This document shows, piece after piece, positions 24,265 to 34,720 of a stretch of 64,000 bases of DNA. The notes beneath the pieces were generated by a model that saw nothing but the letters and a program-made list of their open reading frames with translations, was not told the origin of the DNA and ran no database searches. Positions within the stretch are counted from its first letter, which is position 1. Each line of letters starts with the position of its first letter. Location of the stretch: contig PAPF01000012.1 of NCBI GenBank assembly GCA_002708825.1, forward strand, positions 1-64,000, read 5' to 3'. A program made the position numbers and the translations under genes. This DNA is from Phyllobacteriaceae bacterium (lineage in GTDB: Bacteria > Pseudomonadota > Alphaproteobacteria > Rhizobiales > Rhizobiaceae).

Positions 24265-25851
24265 TCACGCTGCGGCGCGCACCTGGTAGTCCTTGACCGC
24301 CTTGAACGTCACCGCCTTCCAGCGTTCGGCCTCGTAATTCAGCGAGAAGGCGTTTTGCGCCAGGAAAACCGGGTCGCCGTCGAGGTCGCGGGCGATGTCG
24401 CCGCGGTGGGCATCCATGAATCGCTGCAATTCGGCCTTGTCGGCCTCCATCCAGCGGCAGACGGAGAAGCGCGCCGGCTCGAAATCCACCGGAAGCTGGT
24501 ATTCCTGTGCGAGGCGTTCGCGCAGCACGTCGATCTGCAGCGCGCCGACCACGCCGACGATGGAGGGCGAGCCGTCCTCGGGGTTGAAAAGCTGCACAAC
24601 GCCCTCCTCGGCCATCTGCTGCAGCGCCTCGTTGAGCTTCTTGCCCTTCATGGCGTCCATCAGTCGCACGCGGCGCAGGATCTCCGGCGCGAAGTTCGGC
24701 ACGCCGTGGAACAGCAGGTCTTCGCCTTCGGTGAGCGTGTCGCCGATGCGCAGCGTGCCGTGGTTGGGAATGCCGACCACATCGCCGGCCCTCGCCTCGT
24801 CGGCAAGCTGGCGCTGCGAGGCGAAGAAGAATTGCGGCGCCGACAGCGTGATCGGCTTGCCGGTGCGCACCAGCTTGGCCTTCATGCCGCGCGACAGCGT
24901 GCCCGAGCAGACGCGCGCGAAGGCAATGCGGTCGCGGTGGTTGGGGTCCATGTTGGCCTGGATCTTGAAGACGAAGGCCGTCATCCTGTCTTCCGTCGCC
25001 TCGACGCGGCGGATGTCGGCCTCCTGGGCGCGTGGCGCCGGCCCGTAGTCCACCAGGGCGTCGATCAGGTCGCGCACGCCGAAATTCTTCAGCGCGGAGC
25101 CGAAATAGACAGGCGTGAGATGGCCCTCGCGGAAGGCCTGCCGGTCGAAAGGCTTGCAGGCCTCGCGGGCAAGGTCCACTTCCTCGATGAAGCCTTCGCG
25201 CTCGTTTTCCGGCAGCTTGCCGCAGGCCGCCTCGGCTTGCGGACCGTTCACCGGGGTCCGATCCACTTCCTCATCGGAGCCGCGCACCGCGTTGCTGGCC
25301 AGTTCATAGGTGCCGCAGAAGGTCTTGGAGCGCCCGATCGGCCAGTTCACAGGCGCGGTGTCCAGCGCCAGCTTCTGCTCCACTTCGTCCAGGATCTCGA
25401 ACGGGTCGCGGCTTTCGCGGTCCATCTTGTTGACGAAGGTGACGATGGGAATGTCGCGCAGGCGGCAGACCTCGAACAGCTTCAGCGTCCGCGGCTCGAT
25501 GCCCTTGGCCGCGTCAATCACCATGACGGCGGAATCGACCGCCGAAAGCGTGCGATAGGTGTCGTCGGCGAAGTCCTCGTGGCCCGGCGTGTCGAGCAGG
25601 TTGAACACGCAGTCCTTGTATTCGAAGGTCATCACCGAGGTGACGACGGAGATGCCGCGCTCGCGCTCGATCTTCATCCAGTCGGAGCGGCTCTGCACGC
25701 GGTTTTTCTTCGCCTTCACCTCGCCGGCAAGCTGGATCGCTCCGCCGAACAGCAGCAGCTTCTCGGTCAGGGTCGTCTTGCCCGCATCCGGGTGGGCGAT
25801 GATCGCAAAGGTGCGGCGGCGCGCCACCGCCTGTTCGTTTGTCTCGGCCAT
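24265..25851 (-). CDS. prfC: peptide chain release factor 3
   Basis: 528 aa translation GTPase that recycles RF1/RF2 from the ribosome. G1 AHPDAGKTT (~18-26), switch ERGISVVTSV (~65), G3 DTPGHEDF (~88), G4 NKMD (~142). The C-terminal part carries the RF3-specific region. Standard length. Confidence 0.96.
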   Translation of the reverse strand: MAETNEQAVARRRTFAIIAHPDAGKTTLTEKLLLFGGAIQLAGEVKAKKNRVQSRSDWMKIERERGISVVTSVMTFEYKDCVFNLLDTPGHEDFADDTYRTLSAVDSAVMVIDAAKGIEPRTLKLFEVCRLRDIPIVTFVNKMDRESRDPFEILDEVEQKLALDTAPVNWPIGRSKTFCGTYELASNAVRGSDEEVDRTPVNGPQAEAACGKLPENEREGFIEEVDLAREACKPFDRQAFREGHLTPVYFGSALKNFGVRDLIDALVDYGPAPRAQEADIRRVEATEDRMTAFVFKIQANMDPNHRDRIAFARVCSGTLSRGMKAKLVRTGKPITLSAPQFFFASQRQLADEARAGDVVGIPNHGTLRIGDTLTEGEDLLFHGVPNFAPEILRRVRLMDAMKGKKLNEALQQMAEEGVVQLFNPEDGSPSIVGVVGALQIDVLRERLAQEYQLPVDFEPARFSVCRWMEADKAELQRFMDAHRGDIARDLDGDPVFLAQNAFSLNYEAERWKAVTFKAVKDYQVRAAA

Positions 25852-25943
25852 GGGTTGGAAAATCCGGTCTCTCGATTGGCCGGGCTTTTAGCAAGTCAGC
25901 CGCGCCATGCCAAACCCGAAATGGCAAGGCTGGCCTGGGCAGG

Positions 25944-25973
25944 TTGACAAACATACCAACCGGTCGGTATCTT
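25944..25973 (+). promoter_or_regulatory. promoter with TetR operator in the spacer
   Basis: TTGACA (25944-25949), 18-bp spacer, TATCTT (25968-25973). The spacer and -10 are filled by a near-perfect 18-bp palindrome ATACCAACC/GGTCGGTAT (25953-25970, one mismatch per half). A TetR gene starts about 30 bp downstream, so it most likely represses this promoter and the genes behind it. Confidence 0.8.
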
Positions 25974-26003
25974 TGAATTGAAAGGGCTGGGGTGAATTCG
26001 ACA

Positions 26004-26657
26004 ATGCGCGCAAATGCGAAGACGGCCGCACGCGAGGAAACGAGGCGGAAATTGCTGGATACCGGTTTCACGCTCATCAGGGAAAAGGGCTACGCGGCAA
26101 CGCGGGTGGATGACATCTGCGCCGCCGCCGGCGTCACCAAGGGCGGGTTCTTTCATCATTTCCGCTCCAAGGAGGATTGGGCCGCGGCAGTCGCCGCACA
26201 TTGGGGCGAGGTGACTTCGTCCCTGTTTGCGGATGCACCCTATCGTGACCTCGCCGATCCGCTGGATCGTGTGCTGGGCTATGTCGATTTCCGCCACATG
26301 ATCCTGCAAGGCTCGACGGCGGAGTTCACATGCGTGGCTGGAACGCTGGTCCAGGAAATCCACCTGGAAAGCCCGGCAATCCGGGCCGCCGCCGCCGCCG
26401 CGATCTTTGGCCACGCGGAGACGCTGGTCGCCGATATCGCCGAGGCGAGGGCCGCGCATTGCCCGCAGGCCGACTGGTCGCCGGAAAGCCTGGCTGCCTT
26501 CACCCAGGCTGCCCTGCAGGGAGCGTTCGTGCTGGCCAAGGCGAAGGGCGGGCCGGACACCGCGCGCGCCATTGTCGATCACTTGCGCCGCCATGTCGAA
26601 ATGCTCTTCGGCGTGCCCCATGGCTCGGGCGGATTGAAGGCCGGTGCCGGGCACTGA
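26004..26657 (+). CDS. TetR family transcriptional repressor
   Basis: 217 aa from the ATG at 26004; a GTG at 25992 is an alternative. N-terminal TetR helix-turn-helix: RRKLLDTGFTLIREKGYAATRVDDICAAAGVTKGGFFHHF (about 13-52), including the typical GYAATRVDDI and KGGFFHHF. The C-terminal ligand domain resembles that of TetR_C-type regulators with an AHCPQADWSPESLA stretch. It is first in a plus-strand cassette of four small-molecule-binding-fold proteins and is probably autoregulated through the palindrome at 25953-25970. The inducer is unknown. Confidence 0.92.
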   Translation: MRANAKTAAREETRRKLLDTGFTLIREKGYAATRVDDICAAAGVTKGGFFHHFRSKEDWAAAVAAHWGEVTSSLFADAPYRDLADPLDRVLGYVDFRHMILQGSTAEFTCVAGTLVQEIHLESPAIRAAAAAAIFGHAETLVADIAEARAAHCPQADWSPESLAAFTQAALQGAFVLAKAKGGPDTARAIVDHLRRHVEMLFGVPHGSGGLKAGAGH

Positions 26658-26723
26658 CGCGCTGAATTTTGCCGGCAACAGGATGGCCGCCTGGGCGCGG
26701 CGAACCACAGGGAGGAGAATGAC

Positions 26724-27077
26724 ATGAGCTTTGTGACAGGAATGCTGGCCGCGGTGCCGGAGGCCAACAGGCAGGCCTTCATCGACCACGCCAGGGCCGC
26801 CGCCGCTGTCTTCAGGGAATATGGCGCGCTGGAAGTCGTCGAATGCTGGGGAAACGATGTGCCCGACGGCGAAAGGACCTCCATGCCGATGGCCGTGCGC
26901 AAGGAGGACGGGGAAACGGTCGTCTTTTCCTGGATTGTCTGGCCGTCGAAGGCGGTCGCCGATGCCGGCATGGCCCGCATGATGGAGGATCCCAGGATGG
27001 CGCCTGAAACCAATCCCATGCCCTTCGATGGCAGCCGCATGATATTCGGTGGCTTCGATATCGTTCTGAAGGCCTGA
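26724..27077 (+). CDS. DUF1428 (YbaA-like) family protein
   Basis: 117 aa with a GGGAGGAG-type ribosome site. Family marks: ECWGNDVPDGERTSMPMAV (~41-59) and FSWIVWPSKAVADAG (~68-82). It is a dimeric alpha-beta barrel of unknown function. It lies 66 bp after tetR and is likely in the same operon. Confidence 0.85.
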   Translation: MSFVTGMLAAVPEANRQAFIDHARAAAAVFREYGALEVVECWGNDVPDGERTSMPMAVRKEDGETVVFSWIVWPSKAVADAGMARMMEDPRMAPETNPMPFDGSRMIFGGFDIVLKA

Positions 27078-27087
27078 GGAGAGATCG

Positions 27088-27549
27088 ATGAGCGATGAGC
27101 GTGAACTGGTGGTGGACCGCGTTCTCCGGGCGCCGCGCGCCAGTGTCTGGCGCTGCTGGACCGAGCCGGAATTGCTGAAACAGTGGTTCTGCCCGAAGCC
27201 CTGGTTCGTTTCCGAGGTCCGCTCGGACCTGCGCCCCGGCGGCGAATTCTTTACCCGCATGAACGGACCCAATGGCGAAAGCCACGGCAGCCCCGGTGTC
27301 TGGCTGGAGGTGACGGAGGGCCGGCGCCTGGTCATGACCGACGCCTTCATGCCGGACTGGCAGCCGAAACCCGACCCTTTCATGGTTGCGATTGTCGAAT
27401 TCACCGATGCCGGTGCCGGGTCAACGGGCTATCGCTGGATGGCCCGCCACTGGACAGGGGCGGCAAAGCGCCAGCACGAGGAGATGGGTTTCCACACCGG
27501 CTGGAACGCCGCCACCGATCAGCTCGAGGCGCTGGCGAAAACGCTGTGA
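27088..27549 (+). CDS. SRPBCC (AHSA1-like) domain protein
   Basis: 153 aa. One START-like hydrophobic-cavity domain begins [29 protein letters not shown] and ends [16 protein letters not shown]. Relatives bind small hydrophobic ligands. It is 10 bp after the DUF1428 gene with GAGGAGAG upstream. Confidence 0.85.
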   Translation: MSDERELVVDRVLRAPRASVWRCWTEPELLKQWFCPKPWFVSEVRSDLRPGGEFFTRMNGPNGESHGSPGVWLEVTEGRRLVMTDAFMPDWQPKPDPFMVAIVEFTDAGAGSTGYRWMARHWTGAAKRQHEEMGFHTGWNAATDQLEALAKTL

Positions 27550-27590
27550 CCGGAACCGGAAGCCGGACCGGCAAGAGGAGAGACAGGACG

Positions 27591-28070
27591 ATGACCGAAC
27601 TGGTGACATGCGTGTGGTTCGACCACGGCGAGGCGGCCAGGGCGGCGGCCTTCTATGCTTCCACCTTTCCCGACAGCCATGTCGGCAGGGTCAACGCGGC
27701 CGCTTCCGACTATCCCGGCGGGCGGCAGGGCGATGAACTGACGGTCGAATTCACCGTCCTTGGCAGGCCGTTCCTGGGCCTGAATGGCGGCCCGGCCTTC
27801 AGGCCGAACGAAGCGGTCAGCTTCATGGTGCTGACTGAAAGCCAAGAGGAAACGGACCGGTACTGGAACGCGATCATCGGCCATGGCGGCGCGGAAAGCG
27901 CCTGCGGATGGTGCAGGGATGCCTGGGGCTTTTCCTGGCAGATCACGCCCAGGCGCCTGATCGAACTGACCACCAGCCCGGACCGTGAAAAGGCCAGGCG
28001 GGCGATGGAGGCCATGATGACCATGACGCGGATCGACATCGCCGCGCTGGAAGCCGCCTGCGCGGATTGA
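27591..28070 (+). CDS. PhnB-like VOC family protein
   Basis: 159 aa from the ATG at 27591 with AGAGGAGAGACAGG upstream. It is a 3-demethylubiquinone-methyltransferase-like glyoxalase fold: [21 protein letters not shown] (~8-28), FLGLNGGP (~60), NAIIGHGG and WGFSWQITP (~118). The usual metal residues of active glyoxalases are not all present. It is the third gene of the TetR cassette. Confidence 0.85.
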   Translation: MTELVTCVWFDHGEAARAAAFYASTFPDSHVGRVNAAASDYPGGRQGDELTVEFTVLGRPFLGLNGGPAFRPNEAVSFMVLTESQEETDRYWNAIIGHGGAESACGWCRDAWGFSWQITPRRLIELTTSPDREKARRAMEAMMTMTRIDIAALEAACAD

Positions 28071-28081
28071 AGGAGACGCCC

Positions 28082-28612
28082 GTGCTGCCTGTTACCGAGA
28101 CCGCCTTCGAGGGCGCCGGCCTTTCCGTTCCCTCTGTCACTGTCCGGGACGCCGTTCCCTGTGTCGCCATCCCCGCGTCGGGTGCCATGGCGGACCTGCC
28201 GCGTTTCGCGCCGCCGCTGTTCCCGGACCTTCATGGGTGGATGCATGAGCGGGGCGTGACCGGCATGGCGGGGTGCTTCCGTTACAAGGCGTTCCATCCG
28301 GATGGACGCGTCGGAATGGAAGTCGCCATGCTGCTGGAACACGCCGTGCCGGGCGACGCACAAGTCCTCGCCGGGGAACTGCCCGCCGGGCGATACGCCA
28401 CGGCCACCTACACCGGTCCATACGACCGTCTTCATGACGCTTTCTGCATGCTTTCCGGTTGGCTGCGCGGCCGCGGCCTGTCCGCCGATGAACGGTACGA
28501 GGCCGGTAGCCGCTTTCCAGCGGCGCAAGCGGAAATCTACCGGGTGACCCCCATGGATACGGCCGATCCGGCGCGCTGGAAGACGGATCTCCTCGTCAAA
28601 CTCGCCGATTGA
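28082..28612 (+). CDS. GyrI-like small-molecule-binding protein
   Basis: 176 aa from the GTG at 28082, chosen because AAGGAGA sits at the right distance; the TTG at 28067 would lack a ribosome site. The SHV-type fold is seen in LPAGRYATATYTGPYDRLHDAF (~103-124) and the C-terminal EIYRVTPMDTADPARWKTDLLV, typical of AraC effector-binding/GyrI proteins. Relatives bind drugs or hydrolyse small esters. It is the last gene of the TetR cassette. Confidence 0.8.
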   Translation: MLPVTETAFEGAGLSVPSVTVRDAVPCVAIPASGAMADLPRFAPPLFPDLHGWMHERGVTGMAGCFRYKAFHPDGRVGMEVAMLLEHAVPGDAQVLAGELPAGRYATATYTGPYDRLHDAFCMLSGWLRGRGLSADERYEAGSRFPAAQAEIYRVTPMDTADPARWKTDLLVKLAD

Positions 28613-28681
28613 ACGCGGCCCCCTTGGCTTGCGCAGCCGCCTCGCCTAAGACTTCTTGCCTGGCACGGAGGAAGGGGCGCC

Positions 28682-29992
28682 ATGACTGCGACGACCACGG
28701 ATATCGCCAAGCGCGTCTATGACCATACGTGGAAGCTGGACCCCATTGTCCGCTCCCTGCTGGATACCGACTTCTACAAGCTGCTGATGCTCCAGATGAT
28801 CTGGAAGATGCATCGTGACGTCCAGGTGCGCTTTTCGCTGATCAACCGCAAGCAGAGCGTCCGCCTCGCCGACGAGATCGACGTTCACGAACTGCGCGAC
28901 CAGCTCGACCATGCCCGCTCCCTGACCCTGTCGAAGAAGGAGATGATCTGGCTGGCCGGCAACACCTTCTATGGCCGCAAGCAGATCTTCGAACCGGAAT
29001 TCCTCGCCTGGTTCGAGACCTTCCGCCTGCCGCCCTACGAACTGGCGGTGCGCGACGGCCAGTTCGAGCTGGAGTTCACCGGCTCATGGGCCGAGACGAC
29101 CATGTGGGAGATCCCGGCGCTGGCGATCATCAACGAATTGCGCTCGCGCGCGGCCATGCGCGGCATGGGTCCCTTCGCGCTCGATGTGCTCTATGCCCGC
29201 GCCAAGGCTAAGATGTGGGAGAAGACCGAGCGGTTGAAGCGCCTGCCGGACCTGCGCATTTCCGATTTCGGCACGCGGCGGCGCCATTCCTTCCTGTGGC
29301 AGCGCTGGTGCGTTCAGGCATTGAAGGAAGGCATCGGCGATGCCTTCACCGGCACCTCCAACGTGCTTCTCGCCATGGACAGCGACCTGGAGGCGGTCGG
29401 CACCAATGCCCATGAACTGCCCATGGTCTATGCCGCGCTTGCCGACACCGACGCCGCCAGGCGGGCCGCGCCCTACCGGGTGCTGGAGGACTGGAACAAG
29501 CTTTACGGCGGCAACCTGCTGATCGTCCTGCCGGACGCCTTCGGCACGGCGGCCTTCCTGCGCGACGCGCCCGACTGGGTGGCCGACTGGACCGGTTTCC
29601 GGCCCGACAGCGCACCGCCGGTCGAGGGTGGCGAGCGCATCGTGGAATGGTGGCGCGCCCATGGCCGCGATCCTCGCGACAAGATCCTGATCTTCTCCGA
29701 TGGCCTGGACACCGACACGATCATCGAGACCCACCGCCATTTCCATGGCCGGGTTCGCATGGCCTTCGGCTGGGGCACCAACCTCACCAACGACTTCAAG
29801 GACTGCGCGCCGCAGCGGAACGAGCAGTTGAAAGCCATTTCGCTGGTCTGCAAGATCACCGAGGCCAACGGAAGGCCGGCGGTCAAGCTGTCCGACAACC
29901 CTGAAAAGGCGACCGGCGACGCTGCCGTCATCGCCGACTATGTCCGTATTTTCGGTGGCGAGGAACGGGTCTCGCACAAGGTCGAGGTGTGA
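28682..29992 (+). CDS. pncB: nicotinate phosphoribosyltransferase
   Basis: 436 aa. It converts nicotinate and PRPP (with ATP) to nicotinate mononucleotide in NAD salvage. Family marks: [11 protein letters not shown] (~24-34), [14 protein letters not shown] (~197), GTSNVLLA (~220), and the C-terminal SDGLDTDTI (~340) with GWGTNLTND (~362). An ACGGAGGAAGG ribosome site precedes it. dut follows immediately. Confidence 0.95.
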   Translation: MTATTTDIAKRVYDHTWKLDPIVRSLLDTDFYKLLMLQMIWKMHRDVQVRFSLINRKQSVRLADEIDVHELRDQLDHARSLTLSKKEMIWLAGNTFYGRKQIFEPEFLAWFETFRLPPYELAVRDGQFELEFTGSWAETTMWEIPALAIINELRSRAAMRGMGPFALDVLYARAKAKMWEKTERLKRLPDLRISDFGTRRRHSFLWQRWCVQALKEGIGDAFTGTSNVLLAMDSDLEAVGTNAHELPMVYAALADTDAARRAAPYRVLEDWNKLYGGNLLIVLPDAFGTAAFLRDAPDWVADWTGFRPDSAPPVEGGERIVEWWRAHGRDPRDKILIFSDGLDTDTIIETHRHFHGRVRMAFGWGTNLTNDFKDCAPQRNEQLKAISLVCKITEANGRPAVKLSDNPEKATGDAAVIADYVRIFGGEERVSHKVEV

Positions 29993-29997
29993 ACGCA

Positions 29998-30456
29998 ATG
30001 ACGAATCCGGTGCTTGGCGTCGTGCGGCTCGACCATGGCCGCGATATTGATTTGCCGGCATATGAAACGCCGGGTGCCGCCGGAATGGACCTGCGCGCCG
30101 CAGTGCCGGCCGGTGCGCCGCTGGTCCTGGCGCCTGGCGAACGCACCCTTGTTCCAACCGGTCTGGCGCTGGAAATCCCGGACGGATTCGAGGCGCAGGT
30201 CCGCCCGCGTTCCGGTCTTGCCTTCCGCCACGGCGTGACGTGCCTCAATACTCCGGGCACCATCGACAGCGATTACCGGGGCGAGGTGAAGGTGCTGCTG
30301 GTCAATCTCGGACAGGAGGCGTTCACGGTCGAACGGGGCATGCGGATCGCGCAACTGGTCGTGGCGCCGGTGACCCGGGCGGTGCTGGAGGAACGCACCC
30401 ATCTGGGCGGCACGGCGCGCGGCGCCGGAGGTTTCGGCTCCACGGGCACAAGCTGA
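29998..30456 (+). CDS. dut: dUTPase
   Basis: 152 aa from the ATG at 29998; a GTG at 29989 overlapping pncB is possible. All five trimeric dUTPase motifs are present: [34 protein letters not shown] and [10 protein letters not shown]. It hydrolyses dUTP to dUMP. In many related genomes dut follows coaBC; here it follows pncB instead. Confidence 0.95.
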   Translation: MTNPVLGVVRLDHGRDIDLPAYETPGAAGMDLRAAVPAGAPLVLAPGERTLVPTGLALEIPDGFEAQVRPRSGLAFRHGVTCLNTPGTIDSDYRGEVKVLLVNLGQEAFTVERGMRIAQLVVAPVTRAVLEERTHLGGTARGAGGFGSTGTS

Positions 30457-30457
30457 C

Positions 30458-31474
30458 ATGACCGGCGCGCTTTCCGTCACCGACATGCATACCGGCGGCG
30501 AACCGGTCCGCATCGTCACGGGCGGCTGGCCGGATGTGCCCGGCGCCACCATTCTGGACAAGCGCGCCTTCGCCATGGCCAACCACGACCATTTGCGCAA
30601 ATTGCTCATGTGGGAGCCGCGCGGTCATTTCGACATGTATGGCGTCCTGCCGGTCGCGCCTGGCGTGCCCGGCGCCGTGCTGGGCGTCCTGTTCATGCAC
30701 AATGCCGGCTGGTCCACCATGTGCGGCCATGCCACCATCGCGCTGGGGCGCTGGTGCATCGACGAGGGCCTCGTCGCCGTCACCGAGCCGGTGACGCGGT
30801 TCGTCATCGAATGCCCTTGCGGCCCTGTCGCCGTTTCCGTCGAAATCACGGAGGGAAGGCCAGGCAACGTCTCCTTTGAAAGCGTACCCGCCTTCGCCGC
30901 CGCGCTGGACCAGACGGTCGAAATCGACTGGGGCGGGGAGGCCCGTTTTCCTGTCCGCTATGATCTCGGCTATGGCGGCGCCTTTTACGCGGTGGCGGAG
31001 GCCGCGCGGTTCGGCCTTGCTTTCGGGAAGAATCCGGCCTCCGCCTTCATCGAAGCTGCCGCCCGCGTGACCGATGCCTTGCGCGCCTCCGCCACGATCA
31101 GCCATCCCGACGATCCGCGTCTCGGCTTCCTTTACGGCACCATTCTGACCGACGGGAAGGACAACTGGTCGCCGGAGCCGACGCGCAACATCTGCGTCTT
31201 CGCCGAGCGCCAGGTGGACAGGTCGCCGACAGGCTCCGGTGTCACCGCCCGCCTTGCCCTCATGCATGCGCGTGGCCGGATCGAAGCGGGCCAGCCGCGC
31301 GTCTTCGAGAGTGTCGTCGGCTCCGCCTTCACGGGTGAGATCGCGGCGGTCGAGAGCAACGCTGCCGGCGTGACCATCGTGGCGCGCGTCTCCGGACGGG
31401 CCCACTACACCGGCACGGCCCGGTTCATCGTCGAGGACGACGATCCGTTGCGCGGCGGCTTTCTCGTCACATAG
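30458..31474 (+). CDS. trans-3-hydroxy-L-proline dehydratase (proline racemase family)
   Basis: 338 aa. Proline racemases use two catalytic Cys. Here the first is kept (Cys89 in [11 protein letters not shown]), while the second motif reads DRSPTGSG with Thr258 in place of Cys. This Cys/Thr pair is the mark of trans-3-hydroxy-L-proline dehydratase (human L3HYPDH), which makes pyrroline-2-carboxylate. The start follows the dut stop by 1 bp, so it is the last gene of pncB-dut-dehydratase. No reductase or transporter for this amino acid is nearby. Confidence 0.85.
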   Translation: MTGALSVTDMHTGGEPVRIVTGGWPDVPGATILDKRAFAMANHDHLRKLLMWEPRGHFDMYGVLPVAPGVPGAVLGVLFMHNAGWSTMCGHATIALGRWCIDEGLVAVTEPVTRFVIECPCGPVAVSVEITEGRPGNVSFESVPAFAAALDQTVEIDWGGEARFPVRYDLGYGGAFYAVAEAARFGLAFGKNPASAFIEAAARVTDALRASATISHPDDPRLGFLYGTILTDGKDNWSPEPTRNICVFAERQVDRSPTGSGVTARLALMHARGRIEAGQPRVFESVVGSAFTGEIAAVESNAAGVTIVARVSGRAHYTGTARFIVEDDDPLRGGFLVT

Positions 31475-31602
31475 AAATTGAATCCTCCCAATGCGGTTCA
31501 GTAGGAATCATTTTCAATTATCCGGGCAGTGACCATGCCGCCGGCACTCGCCATTTTCATGCCGCGCGACTAGGCTCTGGAGAAAATCATCCGGAGGAAC
31601 CC

Positions 31603-32565
<963 letters not shown>

Positions 32566-32591
32566 CCGTTTCCCCGGACATGACACGAAAT

Positions 32592-32618
32592 GGCCCGCCT
32601 GCGCGGCGGGCCTTCCCG
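32592..32618 (+). terminator. terminator hairpin after cysK
   Basis: Perfect 8-bp stem GGCCCGCC/GGCGGGCC (32592-32612) with a 5-nt loop, then TTCCCGTT. It lies between converging cysK and the small minus-strand gene, and may serve both. Confidence 0.6.
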
Positions 32619-32655
32619 TTCGGCGATGCGGCCAGGCCCCGGGGCCGGTCCTCGT

Positions 32656-32814
32656 TCAGAACGGCATGGTGCCGTGCAACTCGCCGGTCTTCTGGCGGCG
32701 CTTTGCGCAGGCCGGTCCGGGCCCGCGCATGTAATGGCGCTCCGGCTGGTAGCTCGGCCAGATGAATTCGAACAATGCCGCCGTCGTGCGGCGGACGGCG
32801 CGGGGCAGGTCCAT
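32656..32814 (-). CDS. 52-residue basic protein, unknown function
   Basis: Reads MDLPRAVRRTTAALFEFIWP at the N-terminus, with SYQPERHYMRGPGPA in the middle, and ends GTMPF. GGAGAC lies 8 nt before the ATG, and the stop is clean. Aromatic residues cluster in FEFIWPSYQPERHY. It occupies most of the otherwise empty cysK-mbfA gap. The composition looks like a real short protein rather than chance, but I cannot name a family. Confidence 0.5.
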   Translation of the reverse strand: MDLPRAVRRTTAALFEFIWPSYQPERHYMRGPGPACAKRRQKTGELHGTMPF

Positions 32815-32931
32815 CGCTCTGGTCTCCGGATGCGGCGCGGCGGCTGAGCGCCGGCCGCGACCGTATGGGTGTCATGCCGGGCATGATGGCACAAAGAAAT
32901 GAATCCTTGCTGAACGGCTGCCACCGCCCTG

Positions 32932-33915
32932 TCAGGCGTTACCGATGAGCATGCCCGCGGCGAACACCAGCGCGCCGCCGAGAACCACCTGGAAGATCGC
33001 GCGGCTCCACGGCGTCTCCATCCAACGGTTCTGCACCCATGCAATGGCCCAGAGTTCCACGAAGACGATGGCGATGGCCACGCTCGTGGCGGTCCAGAAA
33101 TGCGGGATGAGATAGGGCAGTGCATGGCCGAGGCCGCCGACCGTCGTCATGATGCCGGTGGCAAGGCCGCGCTTGATCGGCGAACCGCGTCCGGAAATCA
33201 CGCCGTCGTCGGAGGCCACTTCCGTGAAACCCATGGATATGCCAGCGCCCAGCGACGCCGCGACGCCGACGAGGAAGGTCGTCCAGGTATCCTGCGTGGC
33301 GAAGGCGGTCGCGAAGATGGGCGCCAGCGTGGAAACAGAGCCGTCCATCAGGCCCGCAAGGCCGGGCTGGACATAGGTCAGGATGAACTGCCGGCGCGCC
33401 GTGTCGTCTTCCTCCGCCCGCGCGTCGTCCGTCAGGTGCTTCAGGCCGAGGCGCTGCGCAAGGCTTTCATGCGCCTTTTCCGCCGCTGCAAGGTCGCCGA
33501 GCAGCTTGCGCGTCGAGGCATCGGACGTGCGCTTGGCCGCTTCCAGGTAGAAGCGGTGCGCCTGCGCTTCCATCTGCTCGGCCATGTCGCGCACCTTCTC
33601 GACGCCGAGCGGGCGCACCAGCCAGTCGGGTTTGCGCTCGTAATAGCCGCGCACGTGCTCGCGCCGGATCAGCGGGATCGTCTCGCCGAACCGCTGGCGA
33701 TGGGTCTCGATGAGCCGCCGGCGATGCTCGTCCTCTTCGGCGGCCATCTCGTCGAACACCTTGGCGGAAGAGGGATAGTCGTCGCGCAAGCCGTCGGCAT
33801 AGGCCCGGTAGATGCGACCGTCGTCTTCCTCGGAGGAAATGGCCAGCGCCAGGATTTCCTGTTCGCTCAGACTGTCGAATGAGCGTTTCGACGCTCCGAA
33901 AAACCGCGATAGCAT
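32932..33915 (-). CDS. mbfA: MbfA-like ferritin/VIT1 iron exporter
   Basis: 327 aa. The N-terminal half (~15-165) is a ferritin-like four-helix domain with metal-binding EEDEH (~60) and EKAHE (~146). The C-terminal half (~180-327) is a VIT1/CCC1-type membrane domain with five hydrophobic segments (GLMDGSVSTLAPIFATAF, GAGISMGFTEVASDDG). In Agrobacterium and Bradyrhizobium MbfA exports iron and protects against iron and peroxide stress under Irr control. The promoter here fits the same control. Confidence 0.9.
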   Translation of the reverse strand: MLSRFFGASKRSFDSLSEQEILALAISSEEDDGRIYRAYADGLRDDYPSSAKVFDEMAAEEDEHRRRLIETHRQRFGETIPLIRREHVRGYYERKPDWLVRPLGVEKVRDMAEQMEAQAHRFYLEAAKRTSDASTRKLLGDLAAAEKAHESLAQRLGLKHLTDDARAEEDDTARRQFILTYVQPGLAGLMDGSVSTLAPIFATAFATQDTWTTFLVGVAASLGAGISMGFTEVASDDGVISGRGSPIKRGLATGIMTTVGGLGHALPYLIPHFWTATSVAIAIVFVELWAIAWVQNRWMETPWSRAIFQVVLGGALVFAAGMLIGNA

Positions 33916-33925
33916 GGGAGGCTCC

Positions 33926-33970
33926 AGTTTGGAATGATTCTAAACTAGGTTCTGCCGCCGGGCCGGTCAA
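33926..33970 (-). promoter_or_regulatory. mbfA promoter with Irr-type iron control element
   Basis: Minus strand: TTGACC (33965-33970), 17-bp spacer, TAGTTT (33942-33947). A 21-bp near-palindrome AGTTTAGAAT/CATTCCAAACT (33926-33946, one mismatch pair) overlaps the -10. It matches the iron control element core TTTAGAA-N3-TTCTAAA bound by Irr. Binding would block the promoter when iron is low. Confidence 0.8.
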
Positions 33971-34096
33971 GCGGCAAGACGCCGCGCTTGCGAATGGTGC
34001 GGCGCTGCCGTCCGGCCAATTGTTCCCACAGGTCTTGACGCCTGCCTTTTCATGGCCGACGCTGCCCGCGATGCCGGCCAGACGGGAAACCGTGAC

Positions 34097-34564
34097 ATGA
34101 TCGAGATCGAACGGAAATTCCTTGTCGCTGACACGCGCTGGCGGGACGAGGCGGATTCCGGCACCCTGGTCCTCCAGGGCTATATCGCCATCAGCAACGG
34201 CAATTCGGTGCGGGTTCGCATCAAGGGTGACGGTTCCGCCTGGCTGACGGTCAAGGCCGGGACCGGCCTGGTGCGCGAGGAATACGAATATCCCGTGCCC
34301 ATTGCCCATGCCCGGCGCCTGCTCGACCGCTGCGTCGGCAATGTCATCGAGAAGACCCGCCACCTTGCGGTCCACGAAGGCTTTGTCTGGGAAATCGACG
34401 TCTTTCACGGGGCGCTGGAAGGCGCCGTCGTCTGCGAGGTCGAACTGGACAGCGAGGACGACGATCCGCCCCTGCCGCCCTGGTGCGGCGACGAGGTCAC
34501 GGGCGATCCGCGCTGGTCCAACACCCAGCTTGCCCTGAAGGGACTTCCCGAGAGCGTCGCCTGA
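34097..34564 (+). CDS. CYTH domain protein (inorganic triphosphatase-like)
   Basis: 155 aa from the ATG at 34097. The signature IEIERKFLV (residues 2-10) gives the ExExK motif. Later basic residues in VRVRIKG and TVKAG, and acidic ones in EVELDSEDD, line the expected beta-tunnel. Relatives hydrolyse triphosphates such as inorganic PPPi with divalent metal. It stands alone between mbfA and the YiiX-like gene. Confidence 0.88.
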   Translation: MIEIERKFLVADTRWRDEADSGTLVLQGYIAISNGNSVRVRIKGDGSAWLTVKAGTGLVREEYEYPVPIAHARRLLDRCVGNVIEKTRHLAVHEGFVWEIDVFHGALEGAVVCEVELDSEDDDPPLPPWCGDEVTGDPRWSNTQLALKGLPESVA

Positions 34565-34720
34565 ACGCCGCCGATATTTTTTTACCGCTTGCGTGCGGAA
34601 CCACCCCGAAACCGGCCATGCCGGTCACGGCCCGGTCACATCTGCCGGAACTTCGCGTTGATGCCTTGCATGGAGACCGTCCGCCTTGCTCCAATGCATG
34701 GACACCACGGGAGGCCCGCA

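Noticed and set aside
24190-25947. 585-codon open frame on the plus strand
   Set aside because: Antisense to prfC, His/Arg-rich low-complexity translation, no recognisable domain.
31496-31525. Fur-like AT-rich sequence upstream of cysK (AATCATTTTCAATTAT)
   Set aside because: The symmetry is poor, and cysK is not an expected Fur or Irr target; not enough to call a site.
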